Counted from the first letter of the stretch, positions 7,582 through 15,532 are shown. The stretch: 31,127 nucleotides of DNA from an uncultured Cardiobacterium sp. (GCF_938028825.1 NZ_CALIZP010000066.1:1-31127); one strand, 5' to 3'. The notes: generated from the letters alone by a model not told the origin. Made by a program: numbers and translations.

Positions 7582-7616
7582 GCCGCGTCATCACAACAAA
7601 AAACGCAGACATCATC

Positions 7617-8987
7617 ATGACAACCGCAGTGACCGGCGCAACCCTCTACGAGAAACACGTCAAAATCCGCCCGCGCCCCGTCAAAGGACGCTTCGCCAGC
7701 CTGCGCAAAACCGCCGTGCTGGTGCTGCTCGGCATTTTCCACCTTCTGCCCTTCTTTCAGTGGGGCGGACGCCAGGCCATTTTTTTCGACCTGCCGCACC
7801 GCCGTTTCTACATCTTCGGCCTCAACATCTGGCCGCAAGACTTCATCCTGCTCACCTTCATCCTGCTCGGCCTTGCGTTGCTGCTCTTCTTCGCCACCGC
7901 CCTCATGGGGCGCGTCTGGTGCGGCTATGCCTGCCCGCACACCGTGTACACCGAAGTCTTCCTCTGGATCGAGCAGAAAATCGAAGGCAACCGTTCCGAG
8001 CAGCTCAAACTCGCGCGCGAACCGTGGCGTGGCAGGAAAGGGCGCAAGCGCATCCTCAAATACACGCTGTGGATACTCGTCGCCTGCGCGGCGGGCATCG
8101 GTTTCGTCGGCTACTTCACCCCCATCCGCCGGCTCATCCCGGACTTCTTCACCTTGCGTGCAGGCGCGAACGCCTACCTGTGGATCGCCCTCTACGGCGG
8201 CTTCTGCTATCTGCAAGCGGGTATTGTGCGCGAACAATTCTGCAAATACCTCTGCCCCTACGCCCGCTTCCAAGGGGCGATGTTTGACAGCGACACTCTC
8301 ATCATCGCCTACGACCCCAAACGCGGCGAACCGCGCCACCGCCTGAAAAAACAGGATCGCGACCACCCCGAAACCCTCGGCTTCTGCGTGGACTGCACCA
8401 TGTGCGTACAAGTCTGCCCGACCGGTATCGACATCCGCGACGGCCTGCAACAAGAGTGCATCGCCTGCGCCGCCTGCATCGACGCCTGCGACAACATGAT
8501 GGACCAAATCAAGGCACCGCGCGGCCTAATCCGCTACACCTCGACCAACCGCCTTGCGGGCAGACACACCCGCCTGCTGCGCCCGAAAACCCTCGCTTAC
8601 GGCCTGGTGCTGGCCGCTGCCGCGACGCTCTTCACCCTGAGCATCACCGGCAAGAGTGATCTCGACGTCAACATCCTGCGTGACCGCAACGTGCTGGCGC
8701 GGAAAATCAGCGGCGGACGCATCCAGAACATCTACACCGTGAAAATCCTCAACAAAACCGAGCACCCGCGCCGCTTTACCCTGGGCGTCGCCGGCATCGA
8801 CGGTGCGGAAATCGACGGCAAAACCCGCCTTAATGTTGGTGCCGGTGCCGTGTCCGAAACCGTGCTGCGCGTCAACATCCCGCGCAACAACCTCACCGGC
8901 AACAACATGAACATCGACTTCATCATCACCCCCGACGACAACCCCGCCGCCGCCCGCCGCGAAACCGGCAAATTCCTCAGCCCATAA
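7617..8987 (+). CDS. ccoG: Cytochrome c oxidase accessory protein CcoG
   Basis: A 456-residue membrane-bound ferredoxin-like protein (RdxA/FixG family). CcoG assists copper handling during assembly of cbb3-type cytochrome oxidase. The N half has several membrane spans and the WCGYACPHTVYTEVF motif near residues 101-115. Two 4Fe-4S motifs follow: Cys257, 260, 263, 267 (CVDCTMCVQVCP) and Cys281, 284, 287, 291 (CIACAACIDACD). The C-terminal 130 residues, after a last membrane span near 325-345, form the usual periplasmic immunoglobulin-like domain. The start has no clear Shine-Dalgarno. Its stop overlaps fixH by one base (TAATG), so the two are coupled. The ccoNOP oxidase genes are not in the window. 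Confidence 0.95.
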   Translation: MTTAVTGATLYEKHVKIRPRPVKGRFASLRKTAVLVLLGIFHLLPFFQWGGRQAIFFDLPHRRFYIFGLNIWPQDFILLTFILLGLALLLFFATALMGRVWCGYACPHTVYTEVFLWIEQKIEGNRSEQLKLAREPWRGRKGRKRILKYTLWILVACAAGIGFVGYFTPIRRLIPDFFTLRAGANAYLWIALYGGFCYLQAGIVREQFCKYLCPYARFQGAMFDSDTLIIAYDPKRGEPRHRLKKQDRDHPETLGFCVDCTMCVQVCPTGIDIRDGLQQECIACAACIDACDNMMDQIKAPRGLIRYTSTNRLAGRHTRLLRPKTLAYGLVLAAAATLFTLSITGKSDLDVNILRDRNVLARKISGGRIQNIYTVKILNKTEHPRRFTLGVAGIDGAEIDGKTRLNVGAGAVSETVLRVNIPRNNLTGNNMNIDFIITPDDNPAAARRETGKFLSP

Positions 8988-9487
8988 TGAACACCGACAA
9001 CCGCCCGTGGTACAAAAACCACATCCTGCTGCTCATCATCGCCATCCCGCTTGCCACCGTCTGCGGCAGCATCTACACCATCTACCTCGCCATCAGCAGC
9101 AAAGAAGCGCCCGTGCTGGCCGACTACTACAAAACCGGCCTCTCGCCGCAAAAACGCGACAGCGGCCACACCGGCATCACCGCCACGCTTGACATCGACG
9201 GCGGCGCCATCACCCTCGACCGCACGCCGCCCGCCATCGAGCCGCTGACCCTGCAACTGCAACACGCTGGCAAGGCGAAATACGACCAAAGCCACACCCT
9301 CACCGCCACCGCACCGAACCACTACCCGTTGCCGCCCGCCCTGCGCGACACATTGAAACAGGCGACGTGGTACCTCACGCTCGCCCCCGCCGACAACAGT
9401 TGGCAAATCAAGGGCAAACGCCAACATCCCAAACACGGCGAACCCGCGCCCGCCCGCGAAGCCGTCATCCGCCTTGATAATCCCTGA
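8987..9487 (+). CDS. fixH: FixH family protein
   Basis: A 166-residue protein with one N-terminal membrane span (about 12-36), then a periplasmic beta-rich domain. The motif VLADYYKTGLSPQ just after the span is typical of the FixH family (the usual D-Y-Y-x-x-G signature), which works with CcoG and CcoI in cbb3 oxidase maturation. The exact reaction is unknown. It starts on the last base of the ccoG stop codon and ends 5 bp before a strong terminator, so it closes a two-gene operon. No ccoI/ccoS follow, so the rest of the maturation set must lie elsewhere. Confidence 0.88.
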   Translation: MNTDNRPWYKNHILLLIIAIPLATVCGSIYTIYLAISSKEAPVLADYYKTGLSPQKRDSGHTGITATLDIDGGAITLDRTPPAIEPLTLQLQHAGKAKYDQSHTLTATAPNHYPLPPALRDTLKQATWYLTLAPADNSWQIKGKRQHPKHGEPAPAREAVIRLDNP

Positions 9488-9492
9488 AAAAA

Positions 9493-9515
9493 AGCCCGCG
9501 CGTGCGGGCTTTTTT
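9493..9515. terminator. Bidirectional terminator between fixH and pqiC
   Basis: AGCCCGC (9493-9499) pairs with GCGGGCT (9504-9510) over a 4-nt loop. A T-run follows at 9510-9515 and an A-run precedes, so the hairpin can serve fixH on plus and pqiC on minus. Confidence 0.92.
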
Positions 9516-9534
9516 CGTCTGTGCGGACGCGCGG

Positions 9535-10284
9535 TCAGTGCGGCAGGCTGGCGGCGATAGCCTGGGCGAGTTCGCGGACGGCGGTGGCCGTCGCGGCGAC
9601 GAGGCTGTCCGGGTCGGTTTGGGTGAGCGGAATGAGGCGGCGGTATTCGTGGTTCTCCGGCGTGTCGCTGTCGCGGCGGGTGTTCTGCCACTGCGCGCTG
9701 ATGCGGTATTGCCCCGCCTGCACGTCGGCGATGAGTTCGCGGATTTGCAGGTCGATGAGGATGTCCGGGCGGTTGTTTTCGCCAAGCGGGTAGGTGTAGG
9801 TGCGGCTGTTGTTTGTGGCGGCGGCGAGTGCCTGGCGCAAGACGTCGCGCAGGTTGTCCCGGAAGGGGTAGATCCAGTGGTGGCTTTTGTCGAGGGTGAT
9901 GCGCCCCGCGCCGTCGTAATAGGTGAGGTATTCGTTTTCGTAGTAGGGCGGCAGCTCGGTGTAGCGGATGGCGGTCGGTGTGCCCTGGCGGGCCGGGATG
10001 GTGCTGATGTCCGGGCGCAGGCTGTGGTAGGTGTCCGGTACGCCGCCGCAGGCGGCAAGCAGCAGGGCCATGGCGGTGAGGGCGAGGGGGCGTTTGGGCA
10101 AGCGGCGGGTGGTTTTTGCCCAGGCGGGGCGATAAGGAGGCTTTGTTTCGCGGTGCGGGATGTTTGGGGCAATGGATATGCCGTGGCTGTTGCCCCCCCC
10201 TTCCGCCCTTCGGGCACCTTCCCCCGCAAGCGGGGGAAGGGTCTGGTTGGGCAGGCCGGGGCTGATGATGTTTTCCGGGCGCAT
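9535..10284 (-). CDS. pqiC: PqiC-like outer-membrane lipoprotein with odd N terminus
   Basis: A 249-residue ABC-type transport auxiliary lipoprotein (PqiC, DUF330). In E. coli PqiC docks the PqiB tube at the outer membrane. The signal peptide and lipobox ALLLAAC fall unusually deep, at residues 66-79 (Cys79). The first 60 residues look like translated repeat DNA and include a G8 tract and a 10-bp hairpin. The ATG at 10284 nevertheless has a good GGGAG about 9 nt upstream and lies only 2 nt after the pqiB stop, so translation from there is credible. A later start, such as TTG near 10100, would give a normal signal peptide but has no ribosome site. The family call is sound; the start is open. 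Confidence 0.82.
   Translation of the reverse strand: MRPENIISPGLPNQTLPPLAGEGARRAEGGGNSHGISIAPNIPHRETKPPYRPAWAKTTRRLPKRPLALTAMALLLAACGGVPDTYHSLRPDISTIPARQGTPTAIRYTELPPYYENEYLTYYDGAGRITLDKSHHWIYPFRDNLRDVLRQALAAATNNSRTYTYPLGENNRPDILIDLQIRELIADVQAGQYRISAQWQNTRRDSDTPENHEYRRLIPLTQTDPDSLVAATATAVRELAQAIAASLPH
10193..10240. repeat. C8 tract and perfect hairpin inside the pqiC leader
   Basis: C8 at 10193-10200 (G8 in the coding strand, codons 29-31) is followed by CCTTCCCCCG (10217-10226) pairing perfectly with CGGGGGAAGG (10231-10240) over a CAAG loop. The hairpin resembles common intergenic REP-like units whose translation reads LPPLAGEGARRAEGG. The tract lies before the lipobox, so gain or loss of one G would put the rest of pqiC out of frame. 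Confidence 0.75.
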
Positions 10285-10286
10285 GT

Positions 10287-11918
10287 TTATTCTCCCATGA
10301 TAAGGACGTTGGGTTTGTCGTCGATTTTGCGCATGACGCCGTTGATGCTTTTCATGCTTTGCTGGACGCTTTTCAGGGTTTCTTGCAGGGTGTAGTAGAG
10401 GTTGCTGTCCGGGCCGATGCCGTAGAGGGTTTTTTCCAGTTGTTTGCCGAGGGTTTTGAGCTGCTGGTCGAGTTGTTTGAGGGCGCGGTCGGTGCTGTCG
10501 CCCGCTTTTTGCACGCTCGCCAGGGTGCGGTCGAGTTGTTTCAGGGTTTTGTCGAGGCTGCCGCCGAGTCCTTTTACCGCCTGGGTGTCAAGGGCTTTTT
10601 TCAGCGCGGCGGTGGCGTCTTTGGCGTTCTCGCCGATTGCTTCAAGCGGCATTTTTTTGACGGTGGCGACGATGGCACCGAGGTCGTCGGTGAGTTTGCT
10701 GATGCCGCCGGGGCGTGAGGGCAGGACGAGATAGTTGCTGTAAGCGTCTTTGCGGAAGCCGCCTTTTTCGTCCGGGTACTGGTTCAGGGTGATGATTTTT
10801 TCGCCGGTGATGAGGTTGCCGTTGTCCAGGGTCGCCTGCAGGCCGCCTTTGACGAGTTCAGCGATGATGTTGCGGTTTTCGCTGCCTTCCGGTTTGTTGA
10901 CGCGTTCGATGCGTTCCGGCTCGATTTCGATGAGTACGGGCACGGCGGCTTTGTTGGTTTTTTCGTCGTAAAGCAGATGGACTTCGACGACGGCGCCGAT
11001 GACGATGCCGCTGAAGTAGATGGCCGCGCCAGGGTTCAGGCCGCGTGTGTCGTCGAAATAGACGACGTAGTATTCTTTGCGGAAGCCGGTACGCTCGGTG
11101 GTGGCGCGTTCGTTCGGGTAGAGCGTGTAGGCGGCGCCGTTTTGCGCGAGGGTGTCGTTGGTGTTGAGGGTGGTCGGGGTGCTGAAGGTGATGCCGCCGC
11201 GCACGAGGGTTTCGAGGGAGTGCATTTCGAGGTTGGCCCCGTTCGCGCCCATGTTGAAGCTGATGCCGCTGATGGTCCAGAAGCGGGTGTTGGTGGTGAT
11301 GAGCTTGTCGTAGGGCGCGTGGATGAAGGCGGTGAGGGTGATGTGGTCGTAGTGTTCGCTGAAGCGGATTTGTTCGATTTGCCCGACGGGGACGCCCCGG
11401 TAGTAGATGGCGGTGCCGACGTTGATACCTTCGGTGCTGTCGGTGTTCAGACGGATGCGCAGCCCTTCTTCGTCGTTCTGGATTTGCGGCGCTTCTTCGA
11501 GGGCGACAAAGTGGTTGGCGCTTTCTTCTTCTTTGCCGGGGCTGACGGCGATGTAGTTGCCGGAGATGAGGGTGCCGAGGCCGGTCACGCCGCCGGTCGA
11601 GATTTGCGGTTTGACGACCCAGAACTGGCTGTCTTTTTTCAGGAGCGGTTCGGCGGTACGCTGCATTTGCGCGGTAACGATGATTTGTTTGAGGTCGTGC
11701 GAGAGGTCGATGCGGGTCACGGTGCCGACTTCGAGGTCTTTGTAGCGGATTTTGGTTTTGCCGGCGTCCAGTCCTTCGGCGCTGGTGAAGGCGATGCGGA
11801 TGACGGGGCCGATCTGGCTGAGGTGCGTGTAGGCGAGCCACAGGCCGATGCCGAGGGCGATGACGGGCAGTATCCAGAGCCAGGTCAGGCGGTTGCGGGC
11901 GATTTCAGGTTCTTGCAT
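10287..11918 (-). CDS. pqiB: PqiB, MCE-family lipid transport tube protein
   Basis: A 543-residue MCE protein. PqiB hexamers form a periplasm-spanning tube that carries lipids between the membranes. One N-terminal membrane span (about 11-33) is followed by three MCE domains, roughly 38-130, 153-245 and 285-390, each with the G-L-x-x-G-x-x-I/V-x-Y/F-x-G pattern (such as EGLDAGKTKIRYKDLEVG). A helical coiled-coil region at about 405-535 forms the needle. Length and the number of MCE domains fit PqiB (546 in E. coli). Its start overlaps the end of pqiA2 by 34 nt, and pqiC follows 2 nt after its stop, so all are translationally linked. Confidence 0.95.
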   Translation of the reverse strand: MQEPEIARNRLTWLWILPVIALGIGLWLAYTHLSQIGPVIRIAFTSAEGLDAGKTKIRYKDLEVGTVTRIDLSHDLKQIIVTAQMQRTAEPLLKKDSQFWVVKPQISTGGVTGLGTLISGNYIAVSPGKEEESANHFVALEEAPQIQNDEEGLRIRLNTDSTEGINVGTAIYYRGVPVGQIEQIRFSEHYDHITLTAFIHAPYDKLITTNTRFWTISGISFNMGANGANLEMHSLETLVRGGITFSTPTTLNTNDTLAQNGAAYTLYPNERATTERTGFRKEYYVVYFDDTRGLNPGAAIYFSGIVIGAVVEVHLLYDEKTNKAAVPVLIEIEPERIERVNKPEGSENRNIIAELVKGGLQATLDNGNLITGEKIITLNQYPDEKGGFRKDAYSNYLVLPSRPGGISKLTDDLGAIVATVKKMPLEAIGENAKDATAALKKALDTQAVKGLGGSLDKTLKQLDRTLASVQKAGDSTDRALKQLDQQLKTLGKQLEKTLYGIGPDSNLYYTLQETLKSVQQSMKSINGVMRKIDDKPNVLIMGE

Positions 11919-12526
11919 TGTTGTTCCCGGTAGTTGTCCCAGAGGAGGCGGATGTCGTAGCTTTCGGTCGCAAGCATGGTGAAGATGACGACAGCGGCGA
12001 AGGCGAAGATGCCCGGCGCGGGGTCGATTTGCGCGAAGCGGCCATGCACCAGCGCGCCGAGCAGGGCGACGACGAAGACGTCAATCATCGACCAGCGCCC
12101 GACGAAGTGGATCATCTGGTAGAGGCGGGTGTGCAGGCGCGGCGGGCGGCGGCCGTCGCTGCGGTAGGCGAGCAGGTAGAGCAGCACGGCAATTTTCATG
12201 AAGGGGGTGAAGACGCTGGCGAGGAAGATGACCAGCGCGATGCCGTAGGAGCCGTGGTGCCAGAGCAGGGCGATGCTGCTCATGATGGTGTCGGCCTGCG
12301 GCGGCTGGGTGAGGTAGGTGGTGTTCGTTATCGGCAGCAGGTTGGCGGGGAAGAAAAGGATGATGGAGGTGGCGAGATACGCCCAGGTGCGGCTGTAACT
12401 CGCGGGTTTGCGGCGGTGCAGGTGGCCGTGGCAGTGCGGGCAGCGGGTGGCGGGCGCGGCGGTGACGGTGGCGCAGTCGAGGCAGAGGAGGAGGTTGTGC
12501 GCGCTTGCGGTGTCGTCAGGGGTCAT
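11885..12526 (-). CDS. PqiA C-terminal half as a separate protein
   Basis: A 213-residue protein equivalent to the second half of E. coli PqiA. It opens with a zinc-ribbon-like pair of CxxC motifs (CLDC and CPHC), then four hydrophobic spans, and carries the conserved GRWSMIDVFVVALL segment. PqiA is the inner-membrane partner of PqiB. The start at 12526 was preferred to an ATG 39 nt upstream because the earlier residues (MPSSSPTNRK) overlap the preceding gene and look non-native. It overlaps the preceding PqiA half by 11 nt and the following pqiB by 34 nt, so the pieces are probably made together at matched levels. Confidence 0.9.
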   Translation of the reverse strand: MTPDDTASAHNLLLCLDCATVTAAPATRCPHCHGHLHRRKPASYSRTWAYLATSIILFFPANLLPITNTTYLTQPPQADTIMSSIALLWHHGSYGIALVIFLASVFTPFMKIAVLLYLLAYRSDGRRPPRLHTRLYQMIHFVGRWSMIDVFVVALLGALVHGRFAQIDPAPGIFAFAAVVIFTMLATESYDIRLLWDNYREQQCKNLKSPATA

Positions 12527-13139
12527 GGCGGTGTTTTTCCGGTTCGTAGGCGAGGAAGACGGCATCGCTCAGGTCGAAACTGAGGGTGACGAAAACGGAG
12601 CAGAACATCAGCGCACAGAACGCCCAGAAGCCCGGCTCGAAGTGCACACTCGCCAGTTGCAGGATTTTGACGAGGGTGACGATGACGCCGATGAGATAGA
12701 CTTCAAGCATATTCCACGGCGCCATATGCGTCATCCAGTGCAGGAAGTTGCGCGAGATGTCGTTCAGGAAGCGGTAGCGGAAGCTGATGATGACCCACAG
12801 CACGGCGAGCAGGTACCACAGCGGCATGACGATGATGAGCATGAAGACGATGATGCCGAGGATGTGCAGGTCGTTATCAAACAGTGCCTTGATGCTGGAA
12901 AAGACGGAGATGGTGGTCGCGTCCCCGCCCATGATCAGGGTGATGAAGGGGAAGCTGTTGGCGACGATGAAAAGGATGAGCGCGGTCAGCGCGTAGATGA
13001 AGGCTTTGCGGAAATCGGCGAGGCCGTCGTCGATTTTGCTGCCACAGGTGGTGCAGTAGGCGTTTTCGCCGGGGCGCAGCGCCTTGCGCTGATAGAGGGC
13101 GTCGCAGTAGGGGCAGACGAGCAGTTCGCGGTGCAGCAT
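12516..13139 (-). CDS. PqiA N-terminal half as a separate protein
   Basis: A 207-residue protein equivalent to the first half of PqiA. It has CPYC and CTTC motifs (a zinc-ribbon-like pair) and four hydrophobic spans, with the MAPWNMLEVYLIG segment that parallels GRWSMIDVF in the other half. The ATG at 13139 gives the expected start, right before the first cysteine pair. The open frame runs 78 codons further upstream, but through a terminator and the next gene, so those codons are not used. No clear ribosome site is seen; a TTG 12 nt upstream is an alternative. The start lies just past the terminator of the upstream gene, so the operon may depend on readthrough or on a promoter inside that gene. 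Confidence 0.88.
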   Translation of the reverse strand: MLHRELLVCPYCDALYQRKALRPGENAYCTTCGSKIDDGLADFRKAFIYALTALILFIVANSFPFITLIMGGDATTISVFSSIKALFDNDLHILGIIVFMLIIVMPLWYLLAVLWVIISFRYRFLNDISRNFLHWMTHMAPWNMLEVYLIGVIVTLVKILQLASVHFEPGFWAFCALMFCSVFVTLSFDLSDAVFLAYEPEKHRHDP

Positions 13140-13149
13140 TTGCGGGGGC

Positions 13150-13180
13150 AAAAAATCCGGCACCCCTTGGGGTGCCGGAT
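13150..13180 (-). terminator. Strong terminator of the YccA-like gene
   Basis: ATCCGGCACCCC (13155-13166) pairs perfectly with GGGGTGCCGGAT (13169-13180) over two bases. On the minus strand a T-run (complement of 13150-13155) follows. It lies 15 bp after the stop of the upstream gene and ends about 10 bp before the first pqi codon. Confidence 0.93.
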
Positions 13181-13194
13181 GGTCAGGGGATGGT

Positions 13195-13860
13195 TTAGTT
13201 ACGGTTGAAGGCGGAAAGCAGCTCCAACAGGCTGAGGAAAATGTTGAAAACGTCCAGAAAAAGTTCCAGTGTCGCTGAAATGTAATTGGTTTCTTCACCT
13301 TCGATGATACGGCTGGTGTCATAGAGGACATAGCCGGAGAAGATGACCAGGAAAGCAGCCGAGCAGGCAACACTGAGCGCGGTCATGTGGAAGAGCAAGG
13401 CACCTATGCTGGCCAGGAGAGCTACCAGTAGACCAGTGAAAAGGAAACCGCCGAGGAAGGTGAAGTTGGTGCCGGTAAAGAGCACATAGGCAGACAGGGC
13501 GAAGAAGATGATGCCCGTGCCGACCAGTGCTTTCACCACGACGCTGCCCATACCCGCGCTCATGAAAAGCGTCAGCAGGTTGGAAATGCTGAAACCGAGG
13601 AAGCCGGTAAAGGCGAAGAGCAGGATGATGCCGAGCCCATTGTTACGGTTGGCCCGCACACCGAAAATCAGACCGAAGGCACCGACGAAATAGAGCAGGG
13701 TTGGCACACGGATACCCATCCGCATGCCGAAATACGCACACAGCGCGCTGAACAGCACATTCATGCCAAGCAGGATGTAGGTTTGACGCAGCACCTTGTT
13801 GCGCGCGAGGATACCCTCTTGCGAGAGGGTTTCAATAGTACGGGGATTCATGTTGTTCAT
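13195..13860 (-). CDS. Bax inhibitor-1 / YccA family membrane protein
   Basis: A 221-residue protein of the BI-1/TMBIM family. It is nearly all hydrophobic, with about seven membrane spans, and ends with the family signature YDTSRIIEGEETNYI followed by LFLDVFNIFLSLLELL. E. coli YccA of this family binds the FtsH protease and limits its action on SecY; the same role here is inference. The two acidic residues in the C-terminal part (Asp in YDTSR and Asp in FLDVF) are the conserved pair. AGGAG lies 5 nt before the ATG. It follows apt by 75 bp on the same strand with no terminator between, so the two may be cotranscribed. Confidence 0.92.
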   Translation of the reverse strand: MNNMNPRTIETLSQEGILARNKVLRQTYILLGMNVLFSALCAYFGMRMGIRVPTLLYFVGAFGLIFGVRANRNNGLGIILLFAFTGFLGFSISNLLTLFMSAGMGSVVVKALVGTGIIFFALSAYVLFTGTNFTFLGGFLFTGLLVALLASIGALLFHMTALSVACSAAFLVIFSGYVLYDTSRIIEGEETNYISATLELFLDVFNIFLSLLELLSAFNRN

Positions 13861-13935
13861 GAGGACTCCTGATAGGTTGGGGTTGAAAACGAAAAGGATT
13901 GTGGGGGAAGAAAGGCGGAAAGTAAAGGGCGGAAC

Positions 13936-14454
13936 CTAACATTTCACCAGCGAGCAGACGGCGATGTCCCGCAACTTGTCGCGCCCGTGCAGCCCCACGA
14001 TTTCCATCAGGAAGGCCGCACCGATCACCTGGGCGCCGAGACTGCGCAGCAGCTCGATGCAGGCGGCCATCGTGCCGCCTGTGGCGAGCACATCATCAAC
14101 CATCATCACCCGTACCCCTGATTTGACGTCATCCTTGTGAACTTCAAGGGTATCCTGCCCATATTCCAGATCAAACGTGATGCGGCTGACCGCGCGCGGC
14201 AGCTTGCCCGGCTTGCGCAGCGGAATAAAGCCAATGCCGAGCCGCTGCGCGAGGGCGGCGGCAAAAATAAACCCGCGTGCCTCCGGACAGGCGAGTACAT
14301 CGGGGCGGTGTCCCGCCTCCTCGCAAAACTGCGCCATCTCCTCAATCGCCGCCGAAAAACCGGGGCCGTCGGCGAGCAGCGGGGTGATGTCCTTAAAAAT
14401 AATGCCTGCTTTCGGATAATCGGGAATATCCTTGATCAGCGTGTGCCAAGACAT
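13936..14454 (-). CDS. apt: Adenine phosphoribosyltransferase
   Basis: A 172-residue purine-salvage enzyme that makes AMP from adenine and PRPP. The PRPP-binding motif VMMVDDVLATGGTM is at about 115-128. The N-terminal DIPDYPKAGIIFKDITPLL and the PEARGFIF segment are typical of Apt. Length agrees with the family (170-180). It is the first gene of a minus-strand pair with the YccA-like gene. An AAGGA on the minus strand lies upstream of the ATG. The stop codon directly follows VKC, slightly shorter than in E. coli. Confidence 0.96.
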   Translation of the reverse strand: MSWHTLIKDIPDYPKAGIIFKDITPLLADGPGFSAAIEEMAQFCEEAGHRPDVLACPEARGFIFAAALAQRLGIGFIPLRKPGKLPRAVSRITFDLEYGQDTLEVHKDDVKSGVRVMMVDDVLATGGTMAACIELLRSLGAQVIGAAFLMEIVGLHGRDKLRDIAVCSLVKC

Positions 14455-14678
14455 AAAAATCCTTACAGAAAAAGTGGAAACCGCATTCTAGCAAAGCGCG
14501 CAAACTTGCGCGCAGCCGCGATAATCCCGACAATGCCGCGCTTTTCCGGCCATCCCTGATATGGGTATCTGCCCATTGGGGAGAAAGTTGAATAAACCGC
14601 GATTGGCGACAAAGACCCCGGCGATTCCCCGCTTGACCAGGCAAGCACCTTGTCGGGAAAAGATCAGGGTGCTTTGTC

Positions 14679-15134
14679 ATGTACAAAAACACAGCCCACA
14701 CAACCATGCCCACCTCACGCATCCTGCGCCGGGACGACCTCACCCTGCAAACCCTCTACGAACACAACTACTGCCAGTTCCGCCTCATCCTGCCCGAACC
14801 GCCGCCGGATGACGGCTGGTACGCCCTGCTCGCACCCGGCCGCCCCGCCGCCTATCTGCGCCGCCTCAACCAAAGCCGCTACACCGGCGACTGGCAACTC
14901 GGCCATTACTACCCGCACAAAACCCGCCGCCGCTTCGCCCCCGACTACCGCATCCGCATCTACCACGACGCCCGCCTCGCCGAAGCACGGCTCGAACTCG
15001 ACTTGCCGCTGCGCAAACTGCGCACCGCCAAATTCGCCCACAACCGCGCCCTCGCCGAATGGCTGGACTACTGCCGCCGCTATCAATACCGCCTGCACGG
15101 CACCGCCCTCACCGCTCCGCTCAACATCGCATGA
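14679..15134 (+). CDS. DUF1249 (YqiB-like) protein
   Basis: A 151-residue protein of DUF1249. Recognisable parts are the N-terminal LYEHNYCQFRLILP, the central IRIYHDARLAEARL and the C-terminal LAEWLDYCRRYQY, in the order seen in E. coli YqiB. The function is unknown. In E. coli yqiB lies near nudF, cpdA and parE; here it stands alone. The ATG at 14679 lacks a good ribosome site, and an in-frame ATG at 14706 (MPTSRIL) would remove nine residues. A 7-bp stem, AAGCACC/GGTGCTT, lies just before the start and could be a weak attenuator or coincidence. The 220 bp before it, shared with divergent apt, hold no other gene. Confidence 0.88.
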   Translation: MYKNTAHTTMPTSRILRRDDLTLQTLYEHNYCQFRLILPEPPPDDGWYALLAPGRPAAYLRRLNQSRYTGDWQLGHYYPHKTRRRFAPDYRIRIYHDARLAEARLELDLPLRKLRTAKFAHNRALAEWLDYCRRYQYRLHGTALTAPLNIA

Positions 15135-15265
15135 CTGACCGAAAAGCCTCCCGCCCACAAAAAAAGCCACGCCCTCATTGGGGGAGGCGCTGGGGACTCG
15201 AAGCACCCGCGTCAGCGCGAAAGGGCCGGATAAATCCGCGCAGCGACAAAACCCGGTAACAGCGC

Positions 15266-15503
15266 CCAGGGGCCGTTGACATTCGACCTGCGCAGCGGAT
15301 TTTTGCGGCAAAAACGGCAGATGCAAGGCAGAAAGCGCAGTAAGGTTGGATACCTTGCGAGCATTTTTATAGTCGCTTCAAATAGGACTGATACGGTGTT
15401 GGCGCGCCGCCTTGTCTCAATCCTGTTTGAAACGACTATAACGCAGCAGCTGCCGGATTTTGGCCGAAAAGCCGCCGCAATGTTGAGCGTCAACAGCCCC
15501 TGG
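15266..15503. repeat. Imperfect inverted-repeat element of 238 bp
   Basis: The left end reads CCAGGGGCCGTTGAC and the right end, reverse complemented, CCAGGGGCTGTTGAC. Similarity between the arms continues weakly inwards for about 60 bp. The left arm (15265-15330) is also found inverted at 1-66 with about 95% identity, so this is a dispersed family. No transposase is encoded. A 73-bp miniature element lies between the arms. Confidence 0.7.
15368..15440. mobile_element. Correia-like miniature inverted-repeat element (73 bp)
   Basis: The element starts TATAGTCGCTTCAAATAGGA and ends with the inverted form of TATAGTCGTTTCAAACAGGA (18 of about 21 terminal bases pair). It codes for nothing. A second copy starts at 25368 and matches its reverse complement closely apart from an inner segment of about 35 bp. 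Ends beginning TATAGT, a GACAAGGCG segment and a size near 100 bp recall the Correia elements of Neisseria; this likeness is from memory. Confidence 0.8.
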
Positions 15504-15532
15504 TACCACCACCCACCCACAAAACACACCCC

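Larger units (their letters stand above)
6909..7616. other. Long non-coding stretch between aniA and ccoG
   Basis: About 700 bp hold no convincing gene. The open frames seen here (for example 6909-7286 on plus) have no ribosome binding site and no recognisable composition. The left half contains a candidate minus-strand RNA (7088-7225). The right half (about 7260-7616) is AT-rich and purine-rich, unlike its neighbours, and contains a dyad TTAAC-TGAC-GTTAA at 7462-7475 and a -10 TATAAT at 7576-7581 in front of ccoG. Confidence 0.6.
15135..15532. other. Intergenic region holding nested repeat elements
   Basis: About 400 bp without a gene. The first 130 bp show nothing I can name. From 15266 to 15503 there is an imperfect inverted-repeat element that has a 73-bp miniature element inside it. 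The PqiA-half gene starts 30 bp later, with no clear promoter of its own outside the repeats. Confidence 0.7.

Noticed and set aside
14640..14678. A riboswitch before the DUF1249 gene
   Set aside because: There is only one 7-bp stem with a long loop and no match to a remembered riboswitch core; too weak to report as a feature of its own.
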